This document shows positions 24,801-27,887 of a stretch of DNA of 64,000 nt, piece after piece. Both the position numbers and the translations under genes were made by a program. How positions within the stretch are numbered: position 1 is the stretch's first letter; every line of letters begins with the position of its first letter. The notes beneath the pieces were generated by a model. It made no database searches and was not told the origin of the DNA. It was given only the letters and a program-made list of their open reading frames with translations. Location: assembly GCA_965243285.1 (NCBI GenBank), contig OZ251537.1:1922001-1986000 (forward strand), written 5' to 3'. This DNA is from JAHRAW01 sp965243285 (GTDB lineage: Bacteria; Pseudomonadota; Gammaproteobacteria; Arenicellales; Poriferihabitantaceae).

Positions 24801-26245
24801 CAGATGGCGTCGAATTGGACTACATCGCCACGGATAGTTACGGAAATTCCACTCGCTTGCCCTTCCACGCCAGCGTATCGAATGACAACTTAACCGCCAT
24901 AAACGCCGTCATTTTGCCGGAAGTGTCGCGGGTGATGGTCAATAGTTCGGTGACCGCCATCGCCACGCGCATTAAACGCGCCTCGGAGGCCGGCACTAGG
25001 CCGCGCCTCGCCATCGGCGGGCAAGGCAGCCTCGCGGCCGCCCTCAGCACCCACGGCGCCGCCATGACAGAGCAAGACGGCGATGCGAAAAAAATGCTGG
25101 CCGGCTCTGACTTCGCGGTGCCGCTCAATGTCGGCAAAGGCGGCGGCGGCCAATCCTCGGCCGTAGTCTGGGGCAGCGGCGAATACCGCGACTTCTCCGG
25201 CGACAATGGGAATCTGAACTGGGATGGCGAGTTGAGCGGCATCCACCTCGGCGTAGACGCCCGCCCCGGCGGAAATGTGCTGCTCGGCTTATCGGTGTCG
25301 CGGCTGCAGAGCGACATGGCCTATAAAGAGGATGACGGCGGCACCGGCACCTACGACATCGGCATGAACAGCGTGCACCCCTATATCGGCTGGAGCGCCG
25401 GGGCGCTGGATTTATGGGCGACGCTGGGCTACGGCACTGGCGATTTAGCGATAGACAGCGGCGGCGGGAAAACCTCCGGCGACCTGGAAATGCGCACCGC
25501 CGGCGCCGGCTTCGGCATGTATGTGCAAGATCGCTTGTGGCGGGATGAGAGCATCAACCTGCGCGTCAAAGGCGAAGTTTTGCGCAGCGAATTGGAAGTA
25601 CTCGGCAACGCCGACATGGCCGCCCAATTATTGGATACCACGCGCCTGCGTTTGGCCGCGGAAATCAGCCAAGCCCGCGCCACCGCCGGCGGCGGCAGGT
25701 TCGAGCCGTCCCTGGAATTCGGCTTGCGCTATGACGGCGGCGATGGCGAGAGCGGCACCGGCAGCGAATTCGGCGGCGGCTTGCGCTATAGCGCCCCGGG
25801 CGGTCGCTTCAGCGCCGATGCCGACATCCGCACCATGCGCGGCCAAAGCGGCGCCTATAAGGAATGGGGTATCCAAGGCAGTCTGGCATTCGCCCCCGGC
25901 GCCGACGGGCAAGGCATATCATTCAGCCTAAGCCCCGGCTACGGCGAAACGGTCAGCGGCGTGCGCCAACTATGGACTGACGGCATACAGGCAGATGACG
26001 CCGCCGACGCCGATTACAGCGTGCGCATAAACGCCCGCTTGGGCTACGGCTTATCCCTAAAAGGCGTAAGCGGCGTGCTAACCCCGTACGGCGAGATGAC
26101 CAGCGCCGCCGACAGCAACCGCTACCGCCTCGGCATGGTGTGGCAAGCCAACTCGCGCTTCGAACTAAACCTAGTCAGCGAGCGCCTAAACCGCGCCGCC
26201 ACCACCGAGCGCTCCATCCTGCTAAAAGGCGAACTGCGGTTCTAA
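815..26245 (+). CDS. Giant Ig/cadherin-like repeat autotransporter adhesin (about 8,476 aa)
   Basis: One uninterrupted reading frame of over 25 kb. An in-frame GTG at 803 could add four residues; ATG 815 is preferred. Residues 1-50 form a long signal peptide: a basic stretch (RQRLSHALSIHSRKKAR), a hydrophobic core (LLLAVLIGFGQLGGMVATA) and a likely cut after AQGQA. Then about 85 units of roughly 90-100 aa run to near residue 8025. Each follows the plan F-x-LP-x-TY-x-AG, LPxATGG, LTYxLTG, PGLSFD, RxLSGTPTxAG, LTYxATD-x-GN, ATFTVTI. This matches putative Ig (He_PIG) or cadherin-like folds of large bacterial adhesins. The last ~450 residues hold a linker, then a ~360-residue beta-barrel (from about SSAVVWGSGEYRDFSG) ending in LKGELRF, with the terminal Phe typical of outer-membrane barrels. 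This is type V secretion architecture. The role in attachment is inferred. Block duplications are listed separately. Confidence 0.9.
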   Translation: MTISAPRPTVRQRLSHALSIHSRKKARLLLAVLIGFGQLGGMVATAQGQAINPVPTGDIPDGAVFTGHIAQVTEIGLPVNQPIAFGLHIVQFNHNTAGAYTLTGAGGVSVDSVLPGLSFGYRSAGILNEPILVGTATMPNAPAIRLTYTGYTTIDDGSTINNFGNYYKQSVYYDVTVRGGVIQAYSVNDLSYAAGDEVVRQLTPGVDVIDSESVLLPHTVGINYRVSLTGANGQSLRDALPGAYYDVRVIDASPSSSVPIFRVVMDGTVTRAEPAPVPLTYRVEDIDDPTIYDEVYFTVSVSGPSFKSQPKDWTRTRGAVWSTQLPEADSNAGPLTYALTGANGRPLGEAVPGMRFNPPADARRIHGVPTRIDSTRLTYTVTDRYGNVDTADFMFSVAGGTGPTITTPPLDRIFSSTTGPSTHSFVLSDATGDGPFIYALTGPNGEPPAAALPNGDFDPGPTDRRVSVRTRGSLSLSGTFPLVYIVTDSNGFSTAAHFNVIITGGPTFSELPANRTYAVGSPRVSWLLPVGIPSSTAAAGEVLQYHLVGPNGESVADALPGSGASFDASTGVRRVSIRPNRAGVYPLVYRISGVDSTTTPPSTLYRIETTFTVTIVGPNVPVADSPGDRTHAAGATIPPFTLPDAISGLKPFTYTLGGANAQSALADVAPGVLFDPATRVVSGVPTRAEDVDLTYRITNLGNEETRLPFNMFITGPELSGTVSDRTFTIGDESSYVFPEARSAAAPLTYSIVGSTEGKPEGGMTEQTLAVVAPGLSFTSATRRLAGTPTRNTVVHNSSTNNSLALTYRVTDRYGNTDEGGFALTVDGGGPVFAGVVNNGVYPTDNLIALNTHHLPVASGTEPITYSVTGADGRPLTDILSGAFLQTGLIEFGTPVVGLNHSSNRAGFFDLIYIATDANGLSTAENFSITLTGGPQFVTLPADRVFTVDSAPRTTQLPAATGTAPFTYALTGADGEAIADAIPGGAFDAGANVRRLAFSRTVAGVYPLEYVVTDADGISRAASFTISIIGGPSFMDTPADRTYTAANETRTFQLPEGQGDAPFTYALSGPNGEAPADAIPGGNFHSSASERRVTFSTATNGTYPLLATLTDTNGFSSTASFTIFINGGPSFAAVPDLTFAASTTTSLSPQLPIATPGAMPFIYRLSGADGETLSNILPGGSFDGTASARRVTFIPHTAGTYPLLYTATDNGGLATTASFTIFIIGGPTFASIPGDLTYTAANELFTYFLPYATGDSAGDMSFTYTLDGAGGEPIAEALPNGGFGADSTRRQVSFSRNAPGVYPLRYTITAGGGLSAKVNFTITISGPIFAADDLPIADITGLGGAAIAAVTLPAAASAEEVTYALTAADGAALADIVPGLSFDADSRVLSGTPTVTGVFPLTYTATDSGGVVTATFTATFTGVAFAAADLPLSDRTYAGGVAIPALILPTATGGLLPLSYSLVGPGQQALSDAVPGLSFDAASRVLSGTPSRNGDVTMTYRVTDAYNVVAAATFTISITGGPMFGAVTDVSFNATTANTQVTHGVPKATGGSGTIIYALTDESGQALADIFEQGVLETSGSSNNTLSFRPNRAGDFAMTYTATDGGGNGVSTAAYFTVTVGSAELDHAYVQEQPDVTVNIDDVVAYQLNTGRPLISSNPATSYSYDLGGVPVNGVAVSLQDALPGASATLNTVFGGRELSFTPTLSGVYTLSYRVTIPNGIFADTTFTITVLPPNIASQPAALTYTVGDVVSVTLPEGVNGGSVFGYTLTGPNGQAVGEALPGLIFDGRTAMRTLFGTLEAGGSSVTLTYIATDNYGNPTNPVQFRVTVGPVFASFIADQIFSAGVDVALVLPEAANDEGLYYTLTGGLPAGLSFSTITRTLSGRPLAAAPARTLTYIANHFTSQIAADEFTLTITGPAFADGVLPLSDRTYAGGVAIPALILPTATGGLLPLSYSLVDPGQQALSDAVPGLSFDAASRVLSGTPSRNGDVALTYRATDDNGAVAAAIFTISITGGPMFDGAVLDHVVGASSNISDLVSHGLPKASGGSGAIVYAITGANNQSLSNALPSAVLDTSDSINNVMSYAPSQAGVFAMTYTATDGGGSGISTVAYFTVTVNRHNLNIANVQAQPDLTVAIDQAGSFQLASGELGNSPLYTYALGGVPIDGVAVSLQDALPGAQANFDAAEDARRLTLTPTLAGVYTLSYRVTIPNGIFVETTFTVTVPAPTFASRPPSLTYPLNVMTSFALPGGVGTAPFTYTLTDADGVSANIALPGLSFDATAAVRTLSGAASEYRNIRLTYTVEDTYGNAGSTSFMVLAGRTFAAVIADQTYAAGDTVALNLPVADGGGDLDYSLSGTLPTGLSFDARVLSGVPSTAGAFMLTYTARQGGAIVANTPFSVTITGPVFAAGDLPLVIADSPVGVALTIAPPALPAATGAAPLTYAIVGPSEQALADALPGLSFDGAALRRVLSGTPTSSGSFNLIYRVADRYGNTAETAFTLRIVSGGLTFASQQANLSYNASDTISITVSLPGASDADNPSDLITYNLTDVADQPLANVLADGALGSEDSTGVPLSFGLQRAVDTELTYTATNSVTGFSTVQNFTIIIARHNLNIANVQGQPDLIVAIDQAGSFELRSGSLDPALSYTYTLGGVGGASLQEALPGATNVAFAAAEDARRLTLTPTLAGVYPLVYRVTLPNTIFTETTFTVTVPGPTLASLPPAQTFTLNQVASVTLPAGVGAAPFTYTLTGPDGELANIALPGLAFDATAAVRTLSGRPNQYADTILTYTAEDTYGNLVSATFMVLAGQDFAGGVADQTYAAGEVVSMPLPATSGSGLAYTLFGAGGDATTPNLPNNLTFSSASIGGRSLGGTAQTAGVYLLTYTARTGGGDIVARAQFTITITGPAFAAGALPIADQSYGINETITNIALPIATGHAAAAPWTHTLTGPGGQALSEAVPGLIFTPSTSMLSGQTTAAATASLTYAASDNFGNATADAVFTVLVGAGFTPPVANLTYSAGAAITAITLPQATGGGDLTYALTGVGAAGLAFATATRVLTGTPSTAGEFTLTYTAANADGDVLASTPLRVTVRHSLAAPAEQNYTVGVDIGTVTLPAAVGGTVGGALSYGLTSSAADGALPANLIFDGTPTARTLSGTPAAVDGFTFTYTARQGGEVVASVEFPVTITAAGPTFAADDASLADKIYTAGVDIPTITLPTAAGAAPLVYSLLDSVDGNTIDVAVPGLEFNTANLELSGNPDAANLAGVTMIYTATDANGDSIDAEFSVLVRQAFLATIADQSFAAGDDVSLTLPATAGSGLEYTLFGVGGDALSPNLPVDLSFIAATATESAMLSGTAQTAGVFPLTYTARNGGGLVATAEFTVTISGPAFADAYTLGDISHSDFTTPIGPIAAFAEASGGAAPLTHALTGPAGQALALAAPGLSFDATTRILSGTPTAAATVRLTYAASDFYGNKTADVVFTVVVGQGFAATIADATYAAGADVTIILPTAGDNLNYTLYGPDGDAAAADLPNNLAFTAGTRTLGGMAQTAGIYPLTYTASDSNGAVARAIFTLTITGPAFADGDLPLADRSYALDSVIAAGDAIILPLAAGGAAPLVYTLTGPSGQALASAVPGLSFDATAAVRALSGTLSAAATAALTYTATDAHSNAAVAEFTFVVGRGFDAPLADQIFFAGVDVGSVSAELPSAVGGGDALVYAVSGTAAAGLGFDAGNRVLTGTPGVAGGFALTYTASDGGVVIARAAFTATIRHTLAAPTVPDLLLGVEIADIQLAEAIGGTVGGGLAYGLSSDAAANGDLPAGLAFNTDTRILSGTPTMAGAFSFTYTASQGGDVVATANFTGTIAGPIFANFVFADQSFTAGTALDGSLILPAATNGSGTFNYTLTGPNNQTLGEAVPGLSFDGSGGGTRALSGTPTTAVDAVTLTYIATDESGNATDGTATFMVTVNRAFANDGVIADLTFDAGVLITDVTFPTATGGGDLTYALTVDGGLPDGLSFDTDATVRTLSGRPALAAPGLMFTYAVTDGPALPDDSHMVLSATFRVTIRHAFAADIAAQSYTTGTSIGSVVLPEVRGGGTLEFALTAGAVPNQTLPAGLSFNTAADSRTLSGTPQTAGDFILTYIVTDTDADSATAGEVASTTFVVTIAGPRFVDFNVAAQTFPAGMTIADLVLPQATDGFGTFTYALTGENGELLDDAVPGLEFAGAPDSDGTPATRILSGTPTDSGSAMLTYIATDTGGNATDGMAVFTVTVGRALPTIADQTFPAGQLVAFPLPEVVGGGATDVFVYAISGGPLPADLSFNAGTRALEGTPATAADAITLNYTATESGAAVDSQSFTVTIEHAFPVDAITVDELAVGTAIASGGIVLPQAAGGGTLAYALTNADDDTDDLPAGLTFVGAARALSGTPAAAGTFTLNYTASQTPVGGTSIGVATTSFMVTITGPRFVDFNVGDETYPAGMPITDLILPEAIDGIGAFTYSLVGPGNQALDQAVPGLAFAGTPASDGTPATRTLSGTPTTVGSARLTYIATDSANPANRTDDSAVFTVSIGRAFVTPPPATPTYPVNSAIEPPLTLPAVTGGGALAYALTGALPAGVTYTPDAAGLPVLAGTPIVAGEFPLEYSVSEGGAVVSRATITLTITHVLPTITAMSYPAGMSIGDVILPEAAGGGSLTYDLIAAAANSTFPAGLTFDGTATARVLRGTPTAAGTFTLSYTASTIGTGGADDIQVASTSFVVTVTHSLAAIADFATDAGVAVNVPLPTAEGGGDLAYTLTVTPDTAGLSLGGANSRTLLGTPTVASTYMLTYAATLVGGTDAVASSTFTVTVNHVLPNPGPQSFSAGSVVSLNLGEAIGGGDAFVYDLTGSIPDGLEFTAGTRTLSGVPTPTTEVSAVTLVYTATRGNAPDAINLTATFTVTIGAVNLQTFVIPGLTFDAGTALTAATGLTLPQATDHDDTVVYGFTAALPTGLSLTGRFLGGTPIVADEFDVTYTATRGGVTIASGDFTITVNHAFPDIDDVSYAVNEVVALTLVEAFGGGTLTYALSDNLPDGLNFFAADRVIRGTPTAATAAVTLVYTAQQGDTTVATASFTITVQQGFPAIGNQTYAAGESVALTLPESLITDAGALVYTLTAVAPATELPIGLAFNDAAANNRVLDGTPTTAGVTTLRYIARDSAGDEVAMATFTITITGPTFADNDLPLANRIYDAEVTDVDLTLPTASSQAASVGYTLTSVPGLPAGLSFDIDNRVLSGTPTLAAAAVTLTYRATDNYANASADATFTVTVRHAFVEDSIAPAAYTAGADINPPLTLPTATGGGSPVYALNGALPTGATTTTDATTGVIVIAGRPTAAGVFSLNYTATSAVNAVTLPVVLTVNHAFASIDPVTYPAGNDIGRVTLPEAIGGGSLTYDLIAAANSTFPAGLAFDGTATARVLRGTPTAAGTFTLSYTASTIGVDGVAVASTSFEVTVTHSLAAIADFATDAGVAVNVPLPTAEGGGDLAYTLSGTPDTAGLSLGGANSRTLLGTPTVASTYMLTYAATLVGGTDAVANSTFTVTVNHVLPNPGPQSFSAGSVVSLNLGEAIGGGDAFVYDLTGSIPDGLEFTADTRTLSGVPTEASAVTLVYTADRGSGDTAINLTATFTVTIGAVNLQTFVIPDLTFDAGTALTAATGLTLPQATDHDDTVVYGFTAALPTGLSLTGRFLGGTPIVADEFDVTYTATRGGVTIASGDFTITVNHAFPDIDDVSYAVNEVVALTLVEAFGGGTLTYALSDNLPDGLNFFAADRAIRGTPTAATAAVTLVYTAQQGDTVATASFTITVQQGFPAIGNQTYAAGESVALTLPESLITDAGDLAYTLSAVAPATELPIGLAFNDAAANNRVLDGTPTTAGVTTLRYTARDSAGDEVATSTFSVTITGPTFADSDLPLINQTYDAEVTDVDLTLPAASSQAASVGYTLTSVPGLPAGLSFDIDNRVLSGTPTLAAAAVTLTYRATDNYANASADATFTVTVRHAFVEDSIAPAAYTAGADINPPLTLPTATGGGSPVYALNGALPTGATTTTDATTGVIVIAGRPTAAGVFSLNYTATSAVNAVTLPVVLTVNHAFASIDPVTYPAGNDIGRVTLPEAIGGGSLTYDLIAATNSTFPAGLAFDGGAAARVLRGTPTAAGTFTLSYTASTIGTGGADDIQVASTSFVVTVTHSLAAIADFETDAGVAVNVPLPTAEGGGDLAYTLSGTPDTAGLSLGGANSRTLLGTPTVASTYMLTYAATLVGGTDAVANSTFTVTVNHALPNPGAQSFSAGSVVSLNLGEAIGGGDAFVYDLTGSIPDGLEFTAGTRTLSGVPTPTTEVSAVTLVYTATRGNVPDAINLTATFTVTIGAVNLQTFVIPDLTFDAGTALTAATGLTLPQATDHDDTVVYALTGTYGIDSNALPAGLEFTAGSRFLGGTPTVAGEFDVIYTAARGGVTIASGDFTITVNHAFPDIDDVSYAVNEVVALTLVEAFGGGTLTYALSDNLPAGLDFFATDRAIRGTPTAATAAVTLVYTAQQGDTTVATASFTITVQQGFPAIGNQTYAAGESVALTLPESLITDAGALVYTLTAVAPATELPIGLAFNDAAANNRVLDGTPTTAGVTTLLYTARDSAGDEVARSTFSVTITGPAFADSDLPLINQTYDAEVTDVDLTLPTASSEAVSLTYALLGAGGTPAAPGLPAGLSFDIGNRLLSGTPTLAAAAVTLAYRATDNYGNASASATFTVTVRRAFLTVIGDRTYPAQSAIAPLTLPAASGGGSPSYRLSGAPAGLSFNADSRVLSGTPIAAAPATTLTYIASDDFGAPVSTTFRITIFDGLAVDAIGDQSYTAGRAITAHTLPTASGGVGTLNYTLTGPNGADLSEVGGLFFDPDSLVLSGIPENASTITITLTYQVSDEAPIPTPAVREFGVSVAGPTLVAPADRAYSASELITPWILPPAAAAESVDEPATYTLTGPDFDSTTIPTDLKLPAGLSFDAAIRTLSGTPSAFGDTLMTYGVTDRYGNAESVNFTIMVGRVFTADIDDAQIYNVGAEVALTLPIASGGGSPTYSLVGPDAADVADALPDLSFDLGNRALVGMPTAPTASAGVVLTYTAIDDGDVTAEMNIRVIVNGPVFSYVPMNQHYLLGQVIDPPLTLPAAAGAEPFTYTLTGLPADLSFDVRTRVLSGTPSASDVSAVVYTATDTHGNSVTATFMITVATLAFAEAPADQSYIAGDAITLTLPSADTSAGNATVSYTLTAPNGADLSQSAALGDAAGLAFDAASRVLSGTPQIPGDITMTYTAADDAASPNTTTAMFTIRITGPTLTAPPDQSYPAGIAIAVLRLPAAVGAAPLAYSLTNLPAGLTFDNTANPPTLSGTPTTAGAAAVLTYGARDRYSNAAEVVTFEVQISRDFVDVIADATYSTGTAITLQLPQASGGGSPTYTLTGPSGTPAAPNLPAGLTFNAAARTLSGTPTTAAAAVELKYAAAAAEGGTAEAAFMVTISTELAFASPLIDQNYLLDDEITAVTLPVATGMVGARYTLTGLDGLAIGAAVPGLVFDANSRILSGAPSALGATTLTYEASDRYGNALSGTFEVVVGTLALPMAVAAQDFIAGTAIGNIILPPASGGTGTLTYTLTGPDGVAIGAAVPGLVFDGGSRILSGTPTRATAVEFPIMLTYKVADATTMASRIFAVTVAGPAFNATLPLAKQNYPVGEGISPLTLPDATGAAPLGYTLTGDNQQSLADAVPGLSFDSAAAARILSGTPNRALDGVNLIYTVTDGLGNATATTFEVEIDRVFVDEQVGDQTYAAGQMVMLTLPASSGGGTPVYSLGPDLPDGLTFNDAARTLSGRPTKAGVFTLVYTARPAPAAGNSNRFSPSVGTEVMATFTVTVTGPQFAESDFPLPNRGFAIDEPIVDITLPAATSMASGSLTYTLTKGRDSPEAGDSIGTAVPGLSFDTASRILSGTPTEQNSDGVELDYIATDSYGNSTRLPFHASVSNDNLTAINAVILPEVSRVMVNSSVTAIATRIKRASEAGTRPRLAIGGQGSLAAALSTHGAAMTEQDGDAKKMLAGSDFAVPLNVGKGGGGQSSAVVWGSGEYRDFSGDNGNLNWDGELSGIHLGVDARPGGNVLLGLSVSRLQSDMAYKEDDGGTGTYDIGMNSVHPYIGWSAGALDLWATLGYGTGDLAIDSGGGKTSGDLEMRTAGAGFGMYVQDRLWRDESINLRVKGEVLRSELEVLGNADMAAQLLDTTRLRLAAEISQARATAGGGRFEPSLEFGLRYDGGDGESGTGSEFGGGLRYSAPGGRFSADADIRTMRGQSGAYKEWGIQGSLAFAPGADGQGISFSLSPGYGETVSGVRQLWTDGIQADDAADADYSVRINARLGYGLSLKGVSGVLTPYGEMTSAADSNRYRLGMVWQANSRFELNLVSERLNRAATTERSILLKGELRF
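5085..9530 (+). repeat. Five-domain supermodule of about 1.49 kb, three decaying copies inside the adhesin
   Basis: The bases coding LPLSDRTYAGGVAIPALILP at about 5101 recur almost exactly 1,485 bp later at 6586, and a diverged third copy begins near 8030 (GDLPLVIADSPVGVALTIAP). Each copy runs through the same five domain types in order, including a distinctive third domain with 'HNLNIANVQ-QPDL' or 'LDHAYVQEQPDV' (around 5690, 7170 and 8645). Copies 1 and 2 share long exact stretches; copy 3 is much less similar. This suggests an older round of tandem duplication than the 14.8-21.1 kb blocks. Boundaries are approximate. Confidence 0.75.
14786..21131 (+). repeat. Three near-identical tandem blocks of about 2.18 kb (eight domains each) inside the adhesin
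   Basis: Blocks run at about 14786-16983, 16984-19158 and 19159-21131. The marker GCCGGAAGCC plus following sequence falls at 14851, 17050 and 19225, so periods are 2,199 and 2,175 bp. Each block encodes the same eight Ig-like domains in order (THVLPTI/NHAFASI, THSLAAI, NHVLPNPG, AVNLQTFVIP, NHAFPDIDD, QQGFPAIGN, GPTFADxDLPL, RHAFVEDSI). Long stretches are identical at DNA level, including third codon positions, and all length differences preserve the frame. The third copy lacks the standard eighth domain (RRAFLTVIGDRTY instead) and has a changed fourth domain. This is a recent duplication or one kept uniform by gene conversion. Confidence 0.88.
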
Positions 26246-26720
26246 ATGCCATCGTAGCCAAAGCCACCCGTTCCGTCCGCCTCGGCCCGACCCCGGCCGT
26301 CCCGTCTCGTCCCGGCCTGCCCATCCCGTCCCGGCTGGAATAGGGCTGGATAGGCGGGGCAGAATGGCGGGCGGCAGGGTGCTTTTGATTTGGCTTTTCG
26401 CTTTTCGCTTTTGATTTTGTTTTTGCTTTGGCTTTTGCTGTTGGCTTTTGATTTTGGCTTTTAACGTTTTACTCCCCCCAGATGAAGAGGGTGTGCGAAA
26501 AGCCATCGCTGACTAAGGAAAATGAAGGAAAAGTATCATTTTCAAAATTTAAACAATAAGCAATAGCAACACTTTCGCCTGCTTTTTTAACAACGCCAAC
26601 CGAAATTTTAATCAAGAATGGGCTTTTCGCACTCCCTCTGAAGCGGGGGGGGGGAGCAAAAAAGCCACCGCCATCATCACCAAAAATGCCGATAAACATG
26701 GCAGGCGATGGCCGGGCCGA
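26246..26720. repeat. Adhesin-dapB spacer: C-rich stretch plus a degenerate foldback-element remnant
   Basis: After the adhesin TAA comes a C-rich stretch (26270-26340, CCCGTCCCG-like units), then a pyrimidine tract of GCTTTTGATTTTGGC-like units (26380-26460). Next is the ACTCCCCCCAGATGAAG motif found in the foldback family (26471-26487), continued by CGGGGGGGGGG from 26644. The motif is split by the miniature element at 26487-26638. No palindromic family ends are seen here, so this is a decayed copy. The G run at 26645-26654 is ten bases long. No gene is recognised. Confidence 0.6.
26487..26638. mobile_element. 152-bp miniature inverted-repeat element nested in the remnant
   Basis: Left end GAGGGTGTGCGAAAAGCC and right end GGCTTTTCGCACTCCCTC are inverted copies with one mismatch over 18 bp. 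The element is flanked on both sides by TGAA (26483-26486 and 26639-26642), a probable 4-bp target duplication. Removing the element and one TGAA rejoins ACTCCCCCCAGATGAA to GCGGGGGG, restoring the hairpin motif of the foldback family. The interior is AT-rich and codes for nothing recognisable. The parent transposon family is unknown. Confidence 0.7.
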
Positions 26721-27524
26721 TTAATCCGTATTCAGGTTGAGCGAATCTTGCATGGTGTACATACCGGGGGCTTGCGCATCGAGCCATTGGGCGGCTTGGA
26801 TGGCGCCGGCGGCGAAAATTTTTCGGTCGGTGGCTTTGTGGGTGATTTCGAGGCGTTCGCCGTCGCCGATAAACATGACGGTGTGCTCGCCGGCGATGTC
26901 GCCGCCGCGGATGGCGGAAAAACCGATGGCGCCGGCCGGGCGCGCGCCGGTGTGGCCGTGGCGGGTGAATACCCCGTCGCGGGCGAGATCTGTGCCGAGG
27001 GTTGCCGCCGCCGCTTCGGCCAGCAGCCAGGCGGTGCCCGAGGGCGCGTCTACTTTGTGTCGATGATGGGCTTCGACGATTTCAATATCGCTGACCGAGC
27101 CCAATACTTGCGCCGCGGTTTTCACCAGGGCGGCGCACAAGTTGATGCCGACGCTGGTGTTGGCGGCCACCAAAATGGCGATGTCGGCGGCGGCTTCGCG
27201 GAGGTAGTTTTTGTCATCGGAGACAAGCCCGGTGGTGCCGATGAGCATTTTGCGTCGCCCCAAGCGACAAATTCGCGCGTGCTGTACGGTCGCCGCCGGC
27301 GTGGTGAATTCCAGCAGCACATCAAAATCGGCAACATCTAACCGCTCGCGCACGGCGACGCCGAGCGGTTCGCCGCCAGCGATCACGCCGGCATCTTTTC
27401 CCAGCGCCGAACTCGCTTGGTGTTCTACCGCCGCCGCCACGCACACGCCATCGGCGGCACGCGCCTGGCGAATCAACGCGCAACCCATGCGCCCGGCGGC
27501 GCCGGCGATAGCGAGCCGAATCAT
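26721..27524 (-). CDS. dapB: 4-hydroxy-tetrahydrodipicolinate reductase
   Basis: Cytoplasmic NAD(P)H-dependent reductase of the diaminopimelate/lysine pathway, feeding peptidoglycan and lysine synthesis. The 267-aa protein begins MIRLAIAGAAGRMG, the nucleotide-binding glycine loop right at the start codon, which favours ATG 27524 over an upstream in-frame start at 27572. The signature EAHHRHKVDAPSGTA (about residues 146-160) holds the catalytic His pair and Lys. The substrate loop GFSAIRGGDIAGEHTVMF and the C-terminal GAIQAAQWL are also typical. Length matches the family (about 270 aa). It is transcribed toward the adhesin end, with element remnants downstream. No operon partner is visible. 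Confidence 0.95.
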   Translation of the reverse strand: MIRLAIAGAAGRMGCALIRQARAADGVCVAAAVEHQASSALGKDAGVIAGGEPLGVAVRERLDVADFDVLLEFTTPAATVQHARICRLGRRKMLIGTTGLVSDDKNYLREAAADIAILVAANTSVGINLCAALVKTAAQVLGSVSDIEIVEAHHRHKVDAPSGTAWLLAEAAAATLGTDLARDGVFTRHGHTGARPAGAIGFSAIRGGDIAGEHTVMFIGDGERLEITHKATDRKIFAAGAIQAAQWLDAQAPGMYTMQDSLNLNTD

Positions 27525-27887
27525 GCGTGAGCGAGGCGCTTCCATCCCGCCAAGATACTGCCTAGTCCGCATTATCGCAAGGCGTAGCGGAAAATCACCC
27601 GCGCTCGATGTCGATATTAGCGGTCGCGCATATTAAATCATTCGCCAGCCGACCATCATCTCCCACTACGCCCATGAGGTATCTGATAATAGTAGCGACA
27701 GCGCAAAATTTTCTGGTAAAAAACTCAGAACTTTCGACATTCCATTTTCCCGTTTTCTGCGGGCGATTTAGGTATATAACTCCCTAAAATAAACCATCGC
27801 GGATAGTGAAATTTTTGAAAACTCATGGAAAATACCCATTTATTCAGATCAATTTAAGAATGTGATTCCCTTTGAATTTTAGAATCC
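27525..27887. other. dapB-tsaC divergent intergenic region with a solo foldback end
   Basis: A 363-bp gap between divergent genes. At 27765-27784 lies GATTTAGGTATATAACTCCC, the inverted end motif of the foldback family in its imperfect-palindrome form. No partner end or internal element sequence is nearby, so it is a solo end or deletion scar. The remainder is AT-rich and should contain both promoters, but no convincing -35/-10 pair could be picked. No RNA gene is recognised. Confidence 0.45.

Noticed and set aside
2891..25912. Many long minus-strand and alternative-frame open stretches inside the adhesin gene
   Set aside because: They mirror the repeat periodicity and codon bias of the plus-strand gene, recur with each repeat, and show no protein family motifs. 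They are shadows of the real frame.
26246..26720. Rho-independent terminators formed by ACTCCCC...GGGGAGT hairpins
   Set aside because: The stems are strong, but they are internal parts of mobile elements, occur in both orientations and are followed by purine tracts rather than consistent T-runs, so a dedicated terminator role is not supported.
27585..27887. tRNA or small RNA gene between dapB and tsaC
   Set aside because: No cloverleaf, TTCRANYC box or clear promoter-terminator pair was found.
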